From SpSt-28 sp036824555 (GTDB taxonomy: Archaea > Aenigmatarchaeota > Aenigmatarchaeia > CG10238-14 > SpSt-28), in the NCBI GenBank assembly GCA_036824555.1, contig DAISZX010000022.1:1-5009 (forward strand): a stretch of 5,009 bases of DNA, in the 5' to 3' direction. This document shows, one piece after another, positions 1 to 5,009 of the stretch; position 1 is the first letter of the stretch; the number at the start of each line of letters is the position of its first letter. The notes under the pieces were generated by a model, which had not been told where the DNA came from, did no database searches, and saw only the letters and a list, made by a program, of their open reading frames with translations. The translations under genes were made by a program, and so were the position numbers.

Positions 1-14
1 GTTTCTGAAACCAC

Positions 15-929
15 TCACTCAATAAATACACAATCATCGATTATTCCATCCGAGTCCCTATCTATACCTTTAACAACTCTTGCAATTCCGTCCCTAAACT
101 TATTACCCTTTTCTAACTCTTTCCAATGTTTGATTAATGCCAAAGTTGCTGCCCTAGTACCTTTAAACCTTTTTCCACAAAATAGGAAAATGTATCGTCT
201 CTCATTAAATGGATTCCTCATCTTTATTATCAAACCAACATCCTCATCTCTATACAGATTTTTCGACAATGTTGAAACAATCAGCCAATCATTCTTTTCG
301 TCAAAATATATAGGCAAAAATTTGTTTAATTTATCTACTACAATATTCGCCTTTGGACCACCAACTAAAATCAAATTTTTCTTCATATCCTCTTCCTCTA
401 TCTGTGTGTCAAGTCTATAATTTATTTCTGGCTTCTTCAAAAAACTACCCAAAAATAAAGCAAGATCTATAGCGGCATAACCGTCGCTAGAGGAGGCACC
501 AAATCTACCATGTGGATCTGGAGAGCTAACTACAATTATTGCATTCATTTGACCATTTTCTATAAATGGGTACAAAATTTCTAATTCTTTCGGTCTAGAA
601 AAGTATTCTATAGGTTTATCTTCAAACATTTTAACAGCAAGATAGGGATAATCAACCTTATAAATTTTGGCAAGCGCTCCAGCCCTCACTTCTGTTCTTT
701 CTAGCGATATTATACCTGCTCTCTCCAACCTTCTTAAATGATAGTATATTTTTTGTTCGTGCTCGTTCAAACTTCTTGCTAAATCCATAGCACAAGCCGG
801 TTTTTTCGCAAGCTCTCTCAATATCCTAAACACTAATTCGCTTCTAAAAACGTTTAATTTTTCAGCTTCTACTTCCTTTGCCCTAAAAATTTCTTGCTTT
901 CCATCACTTTCTTTGACAAAATATCCCAT
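15..929 (-). CDS. ArsR-like winged-helix regulator with C-terminal S-layer-like domain
   Basis: A 304-residue predicted cytoplasmic DNA-binding protein with no signal peptide or membrane segment. Residues about 27-95 read as an ArsR-type winged helix: a helix around FRILREL, the recognition-helix region with IYYHLRRLERAGII (61-74), then a beta wing ending in AKIYKV (87-92). Residues about 128-304 form a second domain with the strand-turn IIVVSSPDPHGRFGASSSDG, ALFLGSFL, LVGGPKANIVVDKLN (188-202) and a C-terminal DRDSDGIIDD calcium-loop-like motif (290-299). From memory, this GGPxAN plus terminal DxDxDG pattern resembles domains of methanogen S-layer proteins, and archaeal ArsR proteins with such tails exist. 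The ATG at 929 is chosen because a TATA box lies about 28 bp upstream, which fits a leaderless mRNA, and no Shine-Dalgarno is visible. The gene is divergent from glmS and could regulate it. The HTH call is firm, the S-layer relation moderate, the target inferred. Confidence 0.82.
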   Translation of the reverse strand: MGYFVKESDGKQEIFRAKEVEAEKLNVFRSELVFRILRELAKKPACAMDLARSLNEHEQKIYYHLRRLERAGIISLERTEVRAGALAKIYKVDYPYLAVKMFEDKPIEYFSRPKELEILYPFIENGQMNAIIVVSSPDPHGRFGASSSDGYAAIDLALFLGSFLKKPEINYRLDTQIEEEDMKKNLILVGGPKANIVVDKLNKFLPIYFDEKNDWLIVSTLSKNLYRDEDVGLIIKMRNPFNERRYIFLFCGKRFKGTRAATLALIKHWKELEKGNKFRDGIARVVKGIDRDSDGIIDDCVFIE

Positions 930-952
930 TTATTAAAATGAAAATTTTAGCG

Positions 953-961
953 TTTTAAATA
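953..961 (-). promoter_or_regulatory. TATA box of the minus-strand regulator gene
   Basis: On the minus strand this reads TATTTAAAA, preceded by an A-rich stretch that could serve as a BRE. Its centre is about 28 bp upstream of the ATG at 929. Archaeal transcription normally begins about 25 bp after the TATA box, so the transcript would start at or next to the start codon. A leaderless mRNA fits the absence of a Shine-Dalgarno motif. The start site is predicted from spacing only. Confidence 0.55.
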
Positions 962-1000
962 TTTTTTTAGTCCAATAGCAAAATTTTTACTCAAAACTGG

Positions 1001-1010
1001 CTTTATACTT
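1001..1010 (+). promoter_or_regulatory. Candidate TATA box of the glmS operon
   Basis: CTTTATACTT is the best archaeal TATA-like match upstream of glmS and predicts a start site near 1028-1032. That gives an 80-nt leader before the glmS start at 1112. A weaker T-rich alternative, CTTTTATTG at 1065-1073, would give a leader of under 20 nt. No strong BRE is visible, so the choice is tentative. Confidence 0.4.
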
Positions 1011-1037
1011 ACTAAATTAAAAAAACACTTTTAGTAA
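1009..1037. repeat. Perfect 8-bp inverted repeat, candidate operator
   Basis: TTACTAAA (1009-1016) and TTTAGTAA (1030-1037) are exact reverse complements separated by 13 bp. The half-site centres are 21 bp apart, about two helical turns, so both would face the same side of the DNA. The repeat begins just after the candidate glmS TATA box and spans the predicted start site, where a bound dimer would block transcription. The related word TTTTAG also occurs at 945-950 and 965-970, on either side of the TATA box of the divergent gene. Binding by the neighbouring winged-helix protein is inference. The region is AT-rich, so a chance repeat is possible. Confidence 0.4.
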
Positions 1038-1111
1038 TGATTTTTATTTTTGCATCGAATTTTTCTTTTATTGTTGTAAAAAATGCAGCTAAATCTTGTA
1101 GGCCGATAAGG

Positions 1112-2869
1112 ATGTGTGGAATAGTTGGATACATTGGAAATAGAAATGCAAATGAAATTATTCTTCAAGGCATAAGAAGGTTGGAATATAGAGGGTATGA
1201 TAGCGTGGGTGCATGTTTTGTCAATGAAAAAGAAAAAAGACTCGAGATTAAAAAAGATGTTGGTAAAATTGATGATGTTCATAGGAAATTGAACTTTTTG
1301 GAGCCCAAATCGAATTTAGCAATTTGCCATACAAGATGGGCGACTCACGGCGAAGTAACCAAGGAAAACGCCCACCCACATTGTGACTGCGAAAAAAGAA
1401 TAGCCATAGTACACAACGGAATAATAGAAAATTATAAAGAAATTAGAGAAAGCTTGGAAGCTAAAGGACATAAATTTGAAAGCCAAACAGATAGCGAGGT
1501 TATTGCCCATCTTATAGAAGAGTTTAACAGAAACCTCGATTTTGTTAGTTCTTGTAAAAAGGCCTTCTTGATGCTTCAAGGTAGCTTTGCCATTTTAGCT
1601 GTAAAGTGTGATGAAGAAAAGATAGTTGGAGTTAGAAAAGATTCTCCACTGGTTGTGGGGATTAATCAAAATGAATGCTTTGTAGCGAGCGATATTTATG
1701 CTCTATTGCCATTCACCAAAAATTTCATTTTCCTTCAAAATTACGATTTCGTCGTTATAGAAAAAGGAAGAGTTTATATAGAAAATTTGATTGATGGTAA
1801 TGTTGAGAGAAAAGTTGAGAGAATTGATATAAATGTAGAGGAGATTGACAAAAAAGATTTTCATCATTTCATGATCAAAGAAATTTTAGAGCAAGCCGAT
1901 GTTTTTGAAAGAGCCTTTAATCAGAATGAAGAAAATGTAGAGAGAATAATAGGAGAAATCATGAAAGCTAAAAAAATATTCTTAATTGGGGCTGGTACTT
2001 CCTATCATGCTTGCTTAGCCGGAAGTTATCTGCTAGCAAAAGCTGGTATTCTTACGAAAGCAATTATTGCTTCGGAATTCAATAATTTTTTGAGTGTTGT
2101 TGATGAAAACACTCTGATCTTAGCAGTTTCACAATCTGGAGAAACCGCAGATGTCCTAGACGCTGTAAGAAAAGCTAGGAAAAAAGGAGCAAAGATAATT
2201 TCCATTCTAAACGTATATGGCTCTAGTCTGATGAGAGAAAGCGATGATTACCTGCTTATGAACGCTGGCTTTGAGATTGGGGTTGCTGCGACGAAAACCT
2301 ACATTGCACAACTTTCGATTTTTCTCCTAATCTATTCAAAACTCACCAACAAAAAAATTAACGTTGAAGAAGTAAAGGCAAAAATATTCGATTTACTCTC
2401 TAGAAGCAGAAGAGAGCACATAGAAAAAGTTGCTCAAACGTTGAAAAATGCTCAGCATGTTTTTTTGATAGGAAGGGGGCTTGAATATGTAACGGCCTTA
2501 GAAGCCGCTTTAAAAATAAAGGAAATCTCATACATTCATGCAGAAGCATTCCCTGGAGGAGAGCTAAAGCATGGAACAATTGCATTAATAGATAAAGGAA
2601 CACCATGTATAGCATTCATCTCCAAGGAAAAGGAGAAAGAAATATTATCCAATGTTATGGAAGTAAGATCTCGTGGTGGCTTTATTATTGGAGTAGCTCC
2701 AGATAATTGTAAAGAATTCGATATTTGGATAAAGGTTCCTGCAGATGATGAAACCTCCCTTGTCTATCAAATAATACCAATGCAACTTTTGGCTTATAGG
2801 CTTGCAGTTTTAAGAGGTTTAGATCCGGATAAGCCAAGAAATCTTGCAAAATCTGTTACTGTTTTATAG
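1112..2869 (+). CDS. glmS: Glutamine--fructose-6-phosphate aminotransferase (isomerizing)
   Basis: GlmS makes glucosamine-6-phosphate from fructose-6-phosphate and glutamine, the committing step of amino-sugar synthesis. The 585-residue protein has the full layout. An Ntn glutaminase domain (2-about 225) carries nucleophile Cys2 in MCGIVGYIGN, RLEYRGYDS (23-31), HTRWATHG (73-80), HNGIIENY (101-108) and the substrate Asp in QTDSEV. A linker has HHFMIKEI (251-258). SIS domain 1 has GAGTSYHA (293-300) and SQSGETADV (340-348). SIS domain 2 has EISYIHAEAF and GELKHG (483-488). The usual C-terminal DKPRNLAKSVTV (573-584) bears the catalytic Lys580. The start at 1112 is chosen because Cys2 must become N-terminal after Met removal; an in-frame ATG at 1037 would add 25 unrelated residues. 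The Shine-Dalgarno is weak. It is the first gene of the operon. Mild departures include SEFNNF, where many relatives have an arginine, and KHGTI for the more usual KHGP. Confidence 0.97.
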   Translation: MCGIVGYIGNRNANEIILQGIRRLEYRGYDSVGACFVNEKEKRLEIKKDVGKIDDVHRKLNFLEPKSNLAICHTRWATHGEVTKENAHPHCDCEKRIAIVHNGIIENYKEIRESLEAKGHKFESQTDSEVIAHLIEEFNRNLDFVSSCKKAFLMLQGSFAILAVKCDEEKIVGVRKDSPLVVGINQNECFVASDIYALLPFTKNFIFLQNYDFVVIEKGRVYIENLIDGNVERKVERIDINVEEIDKKDFHHFMIKEILEQADVFERAFNQNEENVERIIGEIMKAKKIFLIGAGTSYHACLAGSYLLAKAGILTKAIIASEFNNFLSVVDENTLILAVSQSGETADVLDAVRKARKKGAKIISILNVYGSSLMRESDDYLLMNAGFEIGVAATKTYIAQLSIFLLIYSKLTNKKINVEEVKAKIFDLLSRSRREHIEKVAQTLKNAQHVFLIGRGLEYVTALEAALKIKEISYIHAEAFPGGELKHGTIALIDKGTPCIAFISKEKEKEILSNVMEVRSRGGFIIGVAPDNCKEFDIWIKVPADDETSLVYQIIPMQLLAYRLAVLRGLDPDKPRNLAKSVTVL

Positions 2870-2874
2870 GTGAT
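2869..2874 (+). promoter_or_regulatory. Strong Shine-Dalgarno for the GNAT gene
   Basis: GGTGAT matches the anti-Shine-Dalgarno at the 3' end of archaeal 16S rRNA and lies 5 nt before the ATG at 2880. Its first G is the last base of the glmS stop codon, so glmS termination and initiation of the next gene are adjacent and probably coupled. Confidence 0.75.
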
Positions 2875-2879
2875 GTAGT

Positions 2880-3212
2880 ATGAATTTTGGTGAGAAAATT
2901 GTAGAAACCAAAGGAATAAAAATATTCGTAGAAGAAAATGGAGTAGAGGTTGGGAGATGCTTTTTGTATCTGATAAAAAACGAATTACATAGTGAACCTT
3001 ATGCTTTACTCGAGGATGTCTTCGTTAATGAGAATTATAGAGGTATGGGCATTGGAACGAAGCTTGTATCGAAAGCTATAGAATTAGCGAGAAAATTAGG
3101 ATGCTATAAAATTATAGCGACAAGCAGATTTGAGAGAAAAGAAGTTCACGAATGGTATGAAAAATTAGGGTTCGTTAAATATGGATATGAATTCAGAATG
3201 GATTTAAAGTGA
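2880..3212 (+). CDS. Small GNAT-family N-acetyltransferase, possibly acting on an amino sugar
   Basis: A 110-residue single-domain GNAT. The core is clear: strand beta-4 LLEDVFV (43-49), the acetyl-CoA pyrophosphate loop RGMGIGT (54-60), helix alpha-3, beta-5 GCYKIIA (74-80) and the terminal YEKLGF (93-98) with a possible catalytic Tyr93. It is shorter than the usual 140-170 residues because helices alpha-1/alpha-2 between beta-1 and beta-2 are almost absent, leaving a minimal acceptor side. The gene lies 10 bp after glmS with a strong Shine-Dalgarno and meets the nucleotidyltransferase gene, a position that suggests it acetylates GlcN-6-P or GlcN-1-P. By memory the stretches ED, GCYKI and YEK-GF also occur in yeast glucosamine-6-phosphate acetyltransferase GNA1, but they are common across GNATs, so substrate is inferred from context. 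A protein or small-molecule acetyltransferase unrelated to the pathway remains possible. Fold call firm. Confidence 0.9.
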   Translation: MNFGEKIVETKGIKIFVEENGVEVGRCFLYLIKNELHSEPYALLEDVFVNENYRGMGIGTKLVSKAIELARKLGCYKIIATSRFERKEVHEWYEKLGFVKYGYEFRMDLK

Positions 3213-3213
3213 T
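3209..3213 (+). promoter_or_regulatory. Shine-Dalgarno deciding the nucleotidyltransferase start
   Basis: GTGAT lies 4 nt before the ATG at 3218, nearly the same motif and spacing as at the preceding gene. It overlaps the TGA stop of the GNAT gene (3210-3212). The same GTG could itself be read as a start codon, but its fit as a ribosome-binding site favours the ATG. Confidence 0.55.
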
Positions 3214-3217
3214 AAAA

Positions 3218-3913
3218 ATGCAAGCAATAATTTTGGCTGCTGGGGAAGGAACAAGATTAAGGCCATATACTCAATTAATTCCTAAGTGTCTAATGACTAT
3301 AAACGGTATTCCCTTGATAACATTCCATATAGATAAGTTGCTTTCTCTTGGAATTCCGGAGAACAAAATAATTGTAGTTTCTTCATACCTAAAGAATGAA
3401 ATGGTTGGTTTCTTAAAAAGATTTCATAGAGATGTAAACATCGTGGAGCAAAAATGGAAAAAAGGAACGGCAGCTGCTGTTGAAGCAGCTTCTAGCTTAA
3501 TTAGTGAGAAAGAGATAATAATTGTCTATGGAGATATAATTTTCGAGGATGATTTAAAAGAGTTTATAAAAAGGAGCAACGCTATTGGAGTTTATGAGGT
3601 TGAGGACGTTTCAAGATTTGGGAAAGTTGTGGAAGAAAATGGATTTCTTAAAGAAATTAGGGAAAAGAGCGACTTTGGAAAGGGCTACATATTTGCTGGA
3701 TTGCTAAAAACGAATAGAGACTTTTTAGAAGAGGTCAAAAATGTTAATATTAATGAAAAGAGTGGCGAATATTATTTGACTGATGCCATACTTTCATACA
3801 ATCAAAAGAGTCCGTTTGAATTATATAAGTTAAAGGGAATTTGGATTGATGTTGGGGAAGAAAAAAGTTTGGTCGAGGCGAGAAAAGTTTTTAATCTTGA
3901 GATTAACTTTTGA
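3218..3913 (+). CDS. Sugar-1-phosphate nucleotidyltransferase (GlmU pyrophosphorylase-like, single domain)
   Basis: A 231-residue Rossmann-type nucleotidyltransferase that transfers a nucleotidyl group to a sugar-1-phosphate. Motifs in order: the nucleotide-binding signature LAAGEGTRLRP (6-16), IPK (21-23), KGTAAAVEAA (82-91), YGD (104-106) with a metal-binding Asp106, SRFGKVV (132-138), GEYYLTDAI (183-191) and WIDVG (209-213). GTAAAV and GEYYLTD are typical of GlmU pyrophosphorylase domains, so UDP-GlcNAc formation fits, especially after glmS. Specificity for glucose-1-phosphate with UTP or dTTP, or a MurU-like role, cannot be excluded. The protein ends after this domain: the left-handed beta-helix acetyltransferase repeats of bifunctional archaeal and bacterial enzymes are missing. 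The start at 3218 gives the family's usual MxAIILAAG beginning and has a Shine-Dalgarno 4 nt upstream. A GTG at 3209 would add MIK and overlap the GNAT stop by 4 bp. Confidence 0.9.
   Translation: MQAIILAAGEGTRLRPYTQLIPKCLMTINGIPLITFHIDKLLSLGIPENKIIVVSSYLKNEMVGFLKRFHRDVNIVEQKWKKGTAAAVEAASSLISEKEIIIVYGDIIFEDDLKEFIKRSNAIGVYEVEDVSRFGKVVEENGFLKEIREKSDFGKGYIFAGLLKTNRDFLEEVKNVNINEKSGEYYLTDAILSYNQKSPFELYKLKGIWIDVGEEKSLVEARKVFNLEINF
3883..3911 (+). other. Hairpin at the nucleotidyltransferase-TatD junction
   Basis: TTAATC (3891-3896) and GATTAA (3901-3906) pair around a TTGA loop. The stem continues with AAAAG (3883-3887) against CTTTT (3907-3911) after a 3-nt bulge. The structure ends just before the TatD ATG at 3915 and could mask or expose that start. 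The pairs are mostly A-U, so stability at high temperature is doubtful. Confidence 0.35.
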
Positions 3914-3914
3914 A

Positions 3915-4673
3915 ATGATTGATGTTCACTGTCACTTAGAACATGAAAGATTTAAGAGCAAAAAAGAGCAAATTGAATCTTTCAAAAAAGATTTAAGAGC
4001 AATTATAACATCTTCTTCTCACCCCGAAGACTTCTATTTTGCATTACAAATAAAAAAGGAATTTGATGGTTTTGTGTTTGCTTCCGTAGGTCTACATCCA
4101 GAATACATTAATGAGTTTAATGAAGAGACCTTAGACAATTTTGAGGAATTTGTAAAAAGAAATAAAGAAGAAATTGTTTCGATTGGAGAAATTGGTCTAG
4201 ATTACTTTTGGATTAAGGAGGATAAGCTAAGAGAAAAACAGAAATGGTTTTTTGAAAAACTGATTGAATTTGCAAAGAGCATAGGCAAGCCAGTAACTGT
4301 GCATATAAGAGATGCTTATGAAGACGCTCTAAAGATTATTGAAAGCGTTGACTATCAAAGAATTCATCTCCACATGTTTGGTGGAGATAAATTTTTAGAC
4401 AAGGTCATTTCAAACGAATGGAAAATTTCTGTTGGTCCTATCTTGCTTAGAAGCAAAAAACATAAAAAAATAGTAAAAAAGCTGCCAATAGAAAGGATAA
4501 TGCTTGAAACAGACTCTCCATGGATGAAGATAGATGGAAGAGAAAGCTTGCCTATTGATGTCAAGATTGTTGCAGAAAAAATCGCAGAAATAAAAGGAAT
4601 TAGCGTTCAAGAAGTGGAAGAGAAAACTGATAGAAATGCTATATTATTTTTCAACTTAAGCTTACGCTACTAA
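3915..4673 (+). CDS. TatD-family metal-dependent hydrolase (putative deoxyribonuclease)
   Basis: A 252-residue TIM-barrel hydrolase, normal length for TatD. The expected metal ligands are all visible: HCH (His5, His7) in MIDVHCHLEH, Glu92 in IGEIGLDYF (90-98), His130 in PVTVHIRD, His153 in HMFGG (153-157, where HCFSG is common) and Asp200 in LETDSPWM (197-204). VGLHPEY (58-64) is also family-typical. TatD proteins are usually metal-dependent DNases or 3'-5' exonucleases of the cytoplasm, though substrates are unproven for many archaeal members. The start at 3915 places the first His near the N terminus as usual and lies one base after the preceding stop, so translation is probably coupled. 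An upstream in-frame ATG at 3846 would add 23 residues lying inside the preceding gene. No strong Shine-Dalgarno is seen. Its 3' end overlaps the convergent adenylate kinase gene. A role in sugar metabolism is not suggested by the protein itself. Confidence 0.93.
   Translation: MIDVHCHLEHERFKSKKEQIESFKKDLRAIITSSSHPEDFYFALQIKKEFDGFVFASVGLHPEYINEFNEETLDNFEEFVKRNKEEIVSIGEIGLDYFWIKEDKLREKQKWFFEKLIEFAKSIGKPVTVHIRDAYEDALKIIESVDYQRIHLHMFGGDKFLDKVISNEWKISVGPILLRSKKHKKIVKKLPIERIMLETDSPWMKIDGRESLPIDVKIVAEKIAEIKGISVQEVEEKTDRNAILFFNLSLRY
3946..4002 (+). repeat. 16-bp exact direct repeat in the start of the TatD gene
   Basis: AAAGATTTAAGAGCAA occurs at 3946-3961 and 3987-4002, with an extra AAGAGCAA at 3964-3971. 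The 41-bp offset is not a multiple of three, so the copies are read in different frames (RFKS versus DLRA) and protein repetition does not explain them. The composition is A-rich, so coincidence or a small local duplication is possible. Confidence 0.5.
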
Positions 4674-5009
4674 ACCCAATTTTTTTAATTCGCTTACTAT
4701 CTTTTCAACAACTTCCTCTGGAGGTCTATTCATCCATACTTCAACGAATGGAACTTTGTTTTTTCTTTTTCTCTCATAATACTTCAATACTGGCCTACTT
4801 TGCTCTTCATATATTTTCAACCTCTCCTTAATAATTTCCGGCTTATCATCATCTCTCTGTATTAAAGGAGAACCACATTTATCGCACTTCATATCTTCTT
4901 TTGGTAAAAGTGGGGGTAATATGTACTCTATTCCATCTATTGTTTTATGAATGTCACTTATATTATAATTTCCGTCACATTTTGGATTGGAACAAATTCT
5001 CCTACCAGA
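4662..5009 (-). CDS. adk: Adenylate kinase, C-terminal part with zinc-binding LID (5' end outside window)
   Basis: The 115 C-terminal residues of a bacterial-type (long LID) adenylate kinase, which interconverts ATP + AMP and 2 ADP. The reading frame is open to the window edge, so the N-terminal P-loop and AMP-binding part lie beyond 5009. Visible are the LID start SGRRIC, zinc-ligand cysteines in C-x4-C (fragment residues 6 and 11) and CDKC (42-45), then LIQRDDDKPE (50-59), where the Arg/Asp pattern is diagnostic, and the helix with YEEQSRPVLKYY. The tail VEVWMNRPPEEVVEKIVSEL matches the usual end of the CORE domain. The first cysteine pair has four intervening residues where two is common. 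An ATG at 4892 is an internal methionine, not the start. The gene converges with TatD and overlaps its end by 12 bp. This is the COG0563-type enzyme rather than the trimeric archaeal AdkA type. Confidence 0.93.
   Translation of the reverse strand, partial: SGRRICSNPKCDGNYNISDIHKTIDGIEYILPPLLPKEDMKCDKCGSPLIQRDDDKPEIIKERLKIYEEQSRPVLKYYERKRKNKVPFVEVWMNRPPEEVVEKIVSELKKLGLVA
4680..4686 (+). terminator. Possible oligo-T terminator of the glmS operon
   Basis: Seven consecutive T residues begin 7 bp after the TatD stop. Archaeal RNA polymerase can terminate on short T tracts without a hairpin. The tract lies within the end of the convergent adk gene, where it encodes lysines on the other strand, so coding use alone could explain it. 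Confidence 0.4.

Larger units (their letters stand above)
930..1111. other. Divergent intergenic region between regulator and glmS
   Basis: These 182 bp separate the two divergent start codons and are very AT-rich. They hold both candidate promoters and the inverted repeat described separately. An in-frame ATG at 1037 could extend glmS by 25 codons, but the extension has no recognisable homology and would bury the catalytic cysteine. I see no structured RNA gene. A glmS ribozyme is not expected in archaea, and no ribozyme fold was recognised. Confidence 0.6.

Noticed and set aside
1..14. Start of a further minus-strand gene after the regulator stop
   Set aside because: A GTG follows directly after the TGA on the minus strand, but only four codons are visible, too few to support a gene.
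130..420. Plus-strand open frame opposite the regulator gene
   Set aside because: It lies wholly inside the minus-strand regulator gene, shows no domain and lacks a ribosome-binding site. It looks like a shadow of the real gene.
1037..1111. N-terminal extension of GlmS from the ATG at 1037
   Set aside because: The catalytic cysteine must follow directly after the initiator Met, and the 25 extra residues show no family resemblance. It is kept only as a question in the findings.
930..1111. glmS ribozyme or other riboswitch upstream of glmS
   Set aside because: The glmS ribozyme is a bacterial element, largely of Firmicutes. The leader here is short and AT-rich, and I recognise none of the ribozyme's conserved core.
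3209..3217. GTG start for the nucleotidyltransferase at 3209
   Set aside because: It is possible through a 4-bp stop-start overlap, but the GTGAT looks like the ribosome-binding site for the ATG at 3218, which gives the usual family N terminus.
3846..3914. Longer TatD start at 3846
   Set aside because: It would add 23 basic, family-unlike residues that lie entirely inside the nucleotidyltransferase gene in another frame. TatD proteins normally begin just before the HxH motif.
4364..4610. Minus-strand open frames opposite the TatD gene
   Set aside because: Two different minus frames are open here, and the plus-strand TatD reading has all its metal ligands. The antisense proteins are unlike any family I know and are phenylalanine- and serine-rich, as expected for the reverse of lysine-rich coding sequence.

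Overview
This window looks like chromosomal DNA from an AT-rich archaeon, probably a thermophile. The evidence is: a lysine/isoleucine-rich proteome with mostly AGA/AGG and ATA codons; archaeal-style TATA boxes placed for leaderless or short-leader transcripts; Shine-Dalgarno sites of the GGTGAT type; and a winged-helix regulator fused to an S-layer-like domain, an arrangement I associate with archaea. I cannot assign a phylum: Euryarchaeota and DPANN are both possible. No mobile element, CRISPR array, tRNA or rRNA is visible.

Layout. On the minus strand, 15-929 encodes an ArsR-like regulator with a C-terminal S-layer-like domain. A 182-bp divergent region (930-1111) holds both promoters and a candidate operator. 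On the plus strand, 1112-4673 is a tight four-gene operon: glmS (glucosamine-6-phosphate synthase), a small GNAT acetyltransferase, a single-domain sugar-1-phosphate nucleotidyltransferase, and a TatD-family metal-dependent hydrolase. Junctions between these genes are between 10 bp apart and slightly overlapping. A minus-strand adenylate kinase, whose start lies beyond the window, converges on the operon and overlaps the last 12 bp of the TatD gene.

How the genes may work together. GlmS makes GlcN-6-P. The nucleotidyltransferase resembles the GlmU pyrophosphorylase domain but lacks the C-terminal left-handed beta-helix acetyltransferase domain of bifunctional GlmU-type enzymes. The GNAT encoded between them could supply the missing N-acetylation, as GNA1 does in eukaryotes. 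The first three genes would then be a UDP-GlcNAc module, still needing a mutase encoded elsewhere. The divergent regulator carries an S-layer-like domain, so it may tie amino-sugar supply to envelope or S-layer state. Both ideas are inferences from context and motifs. The most useful leads are this module, the regulator, and a perfect 8-bp inverted repeat (1009-1037) downstream of the glmS TATA box.
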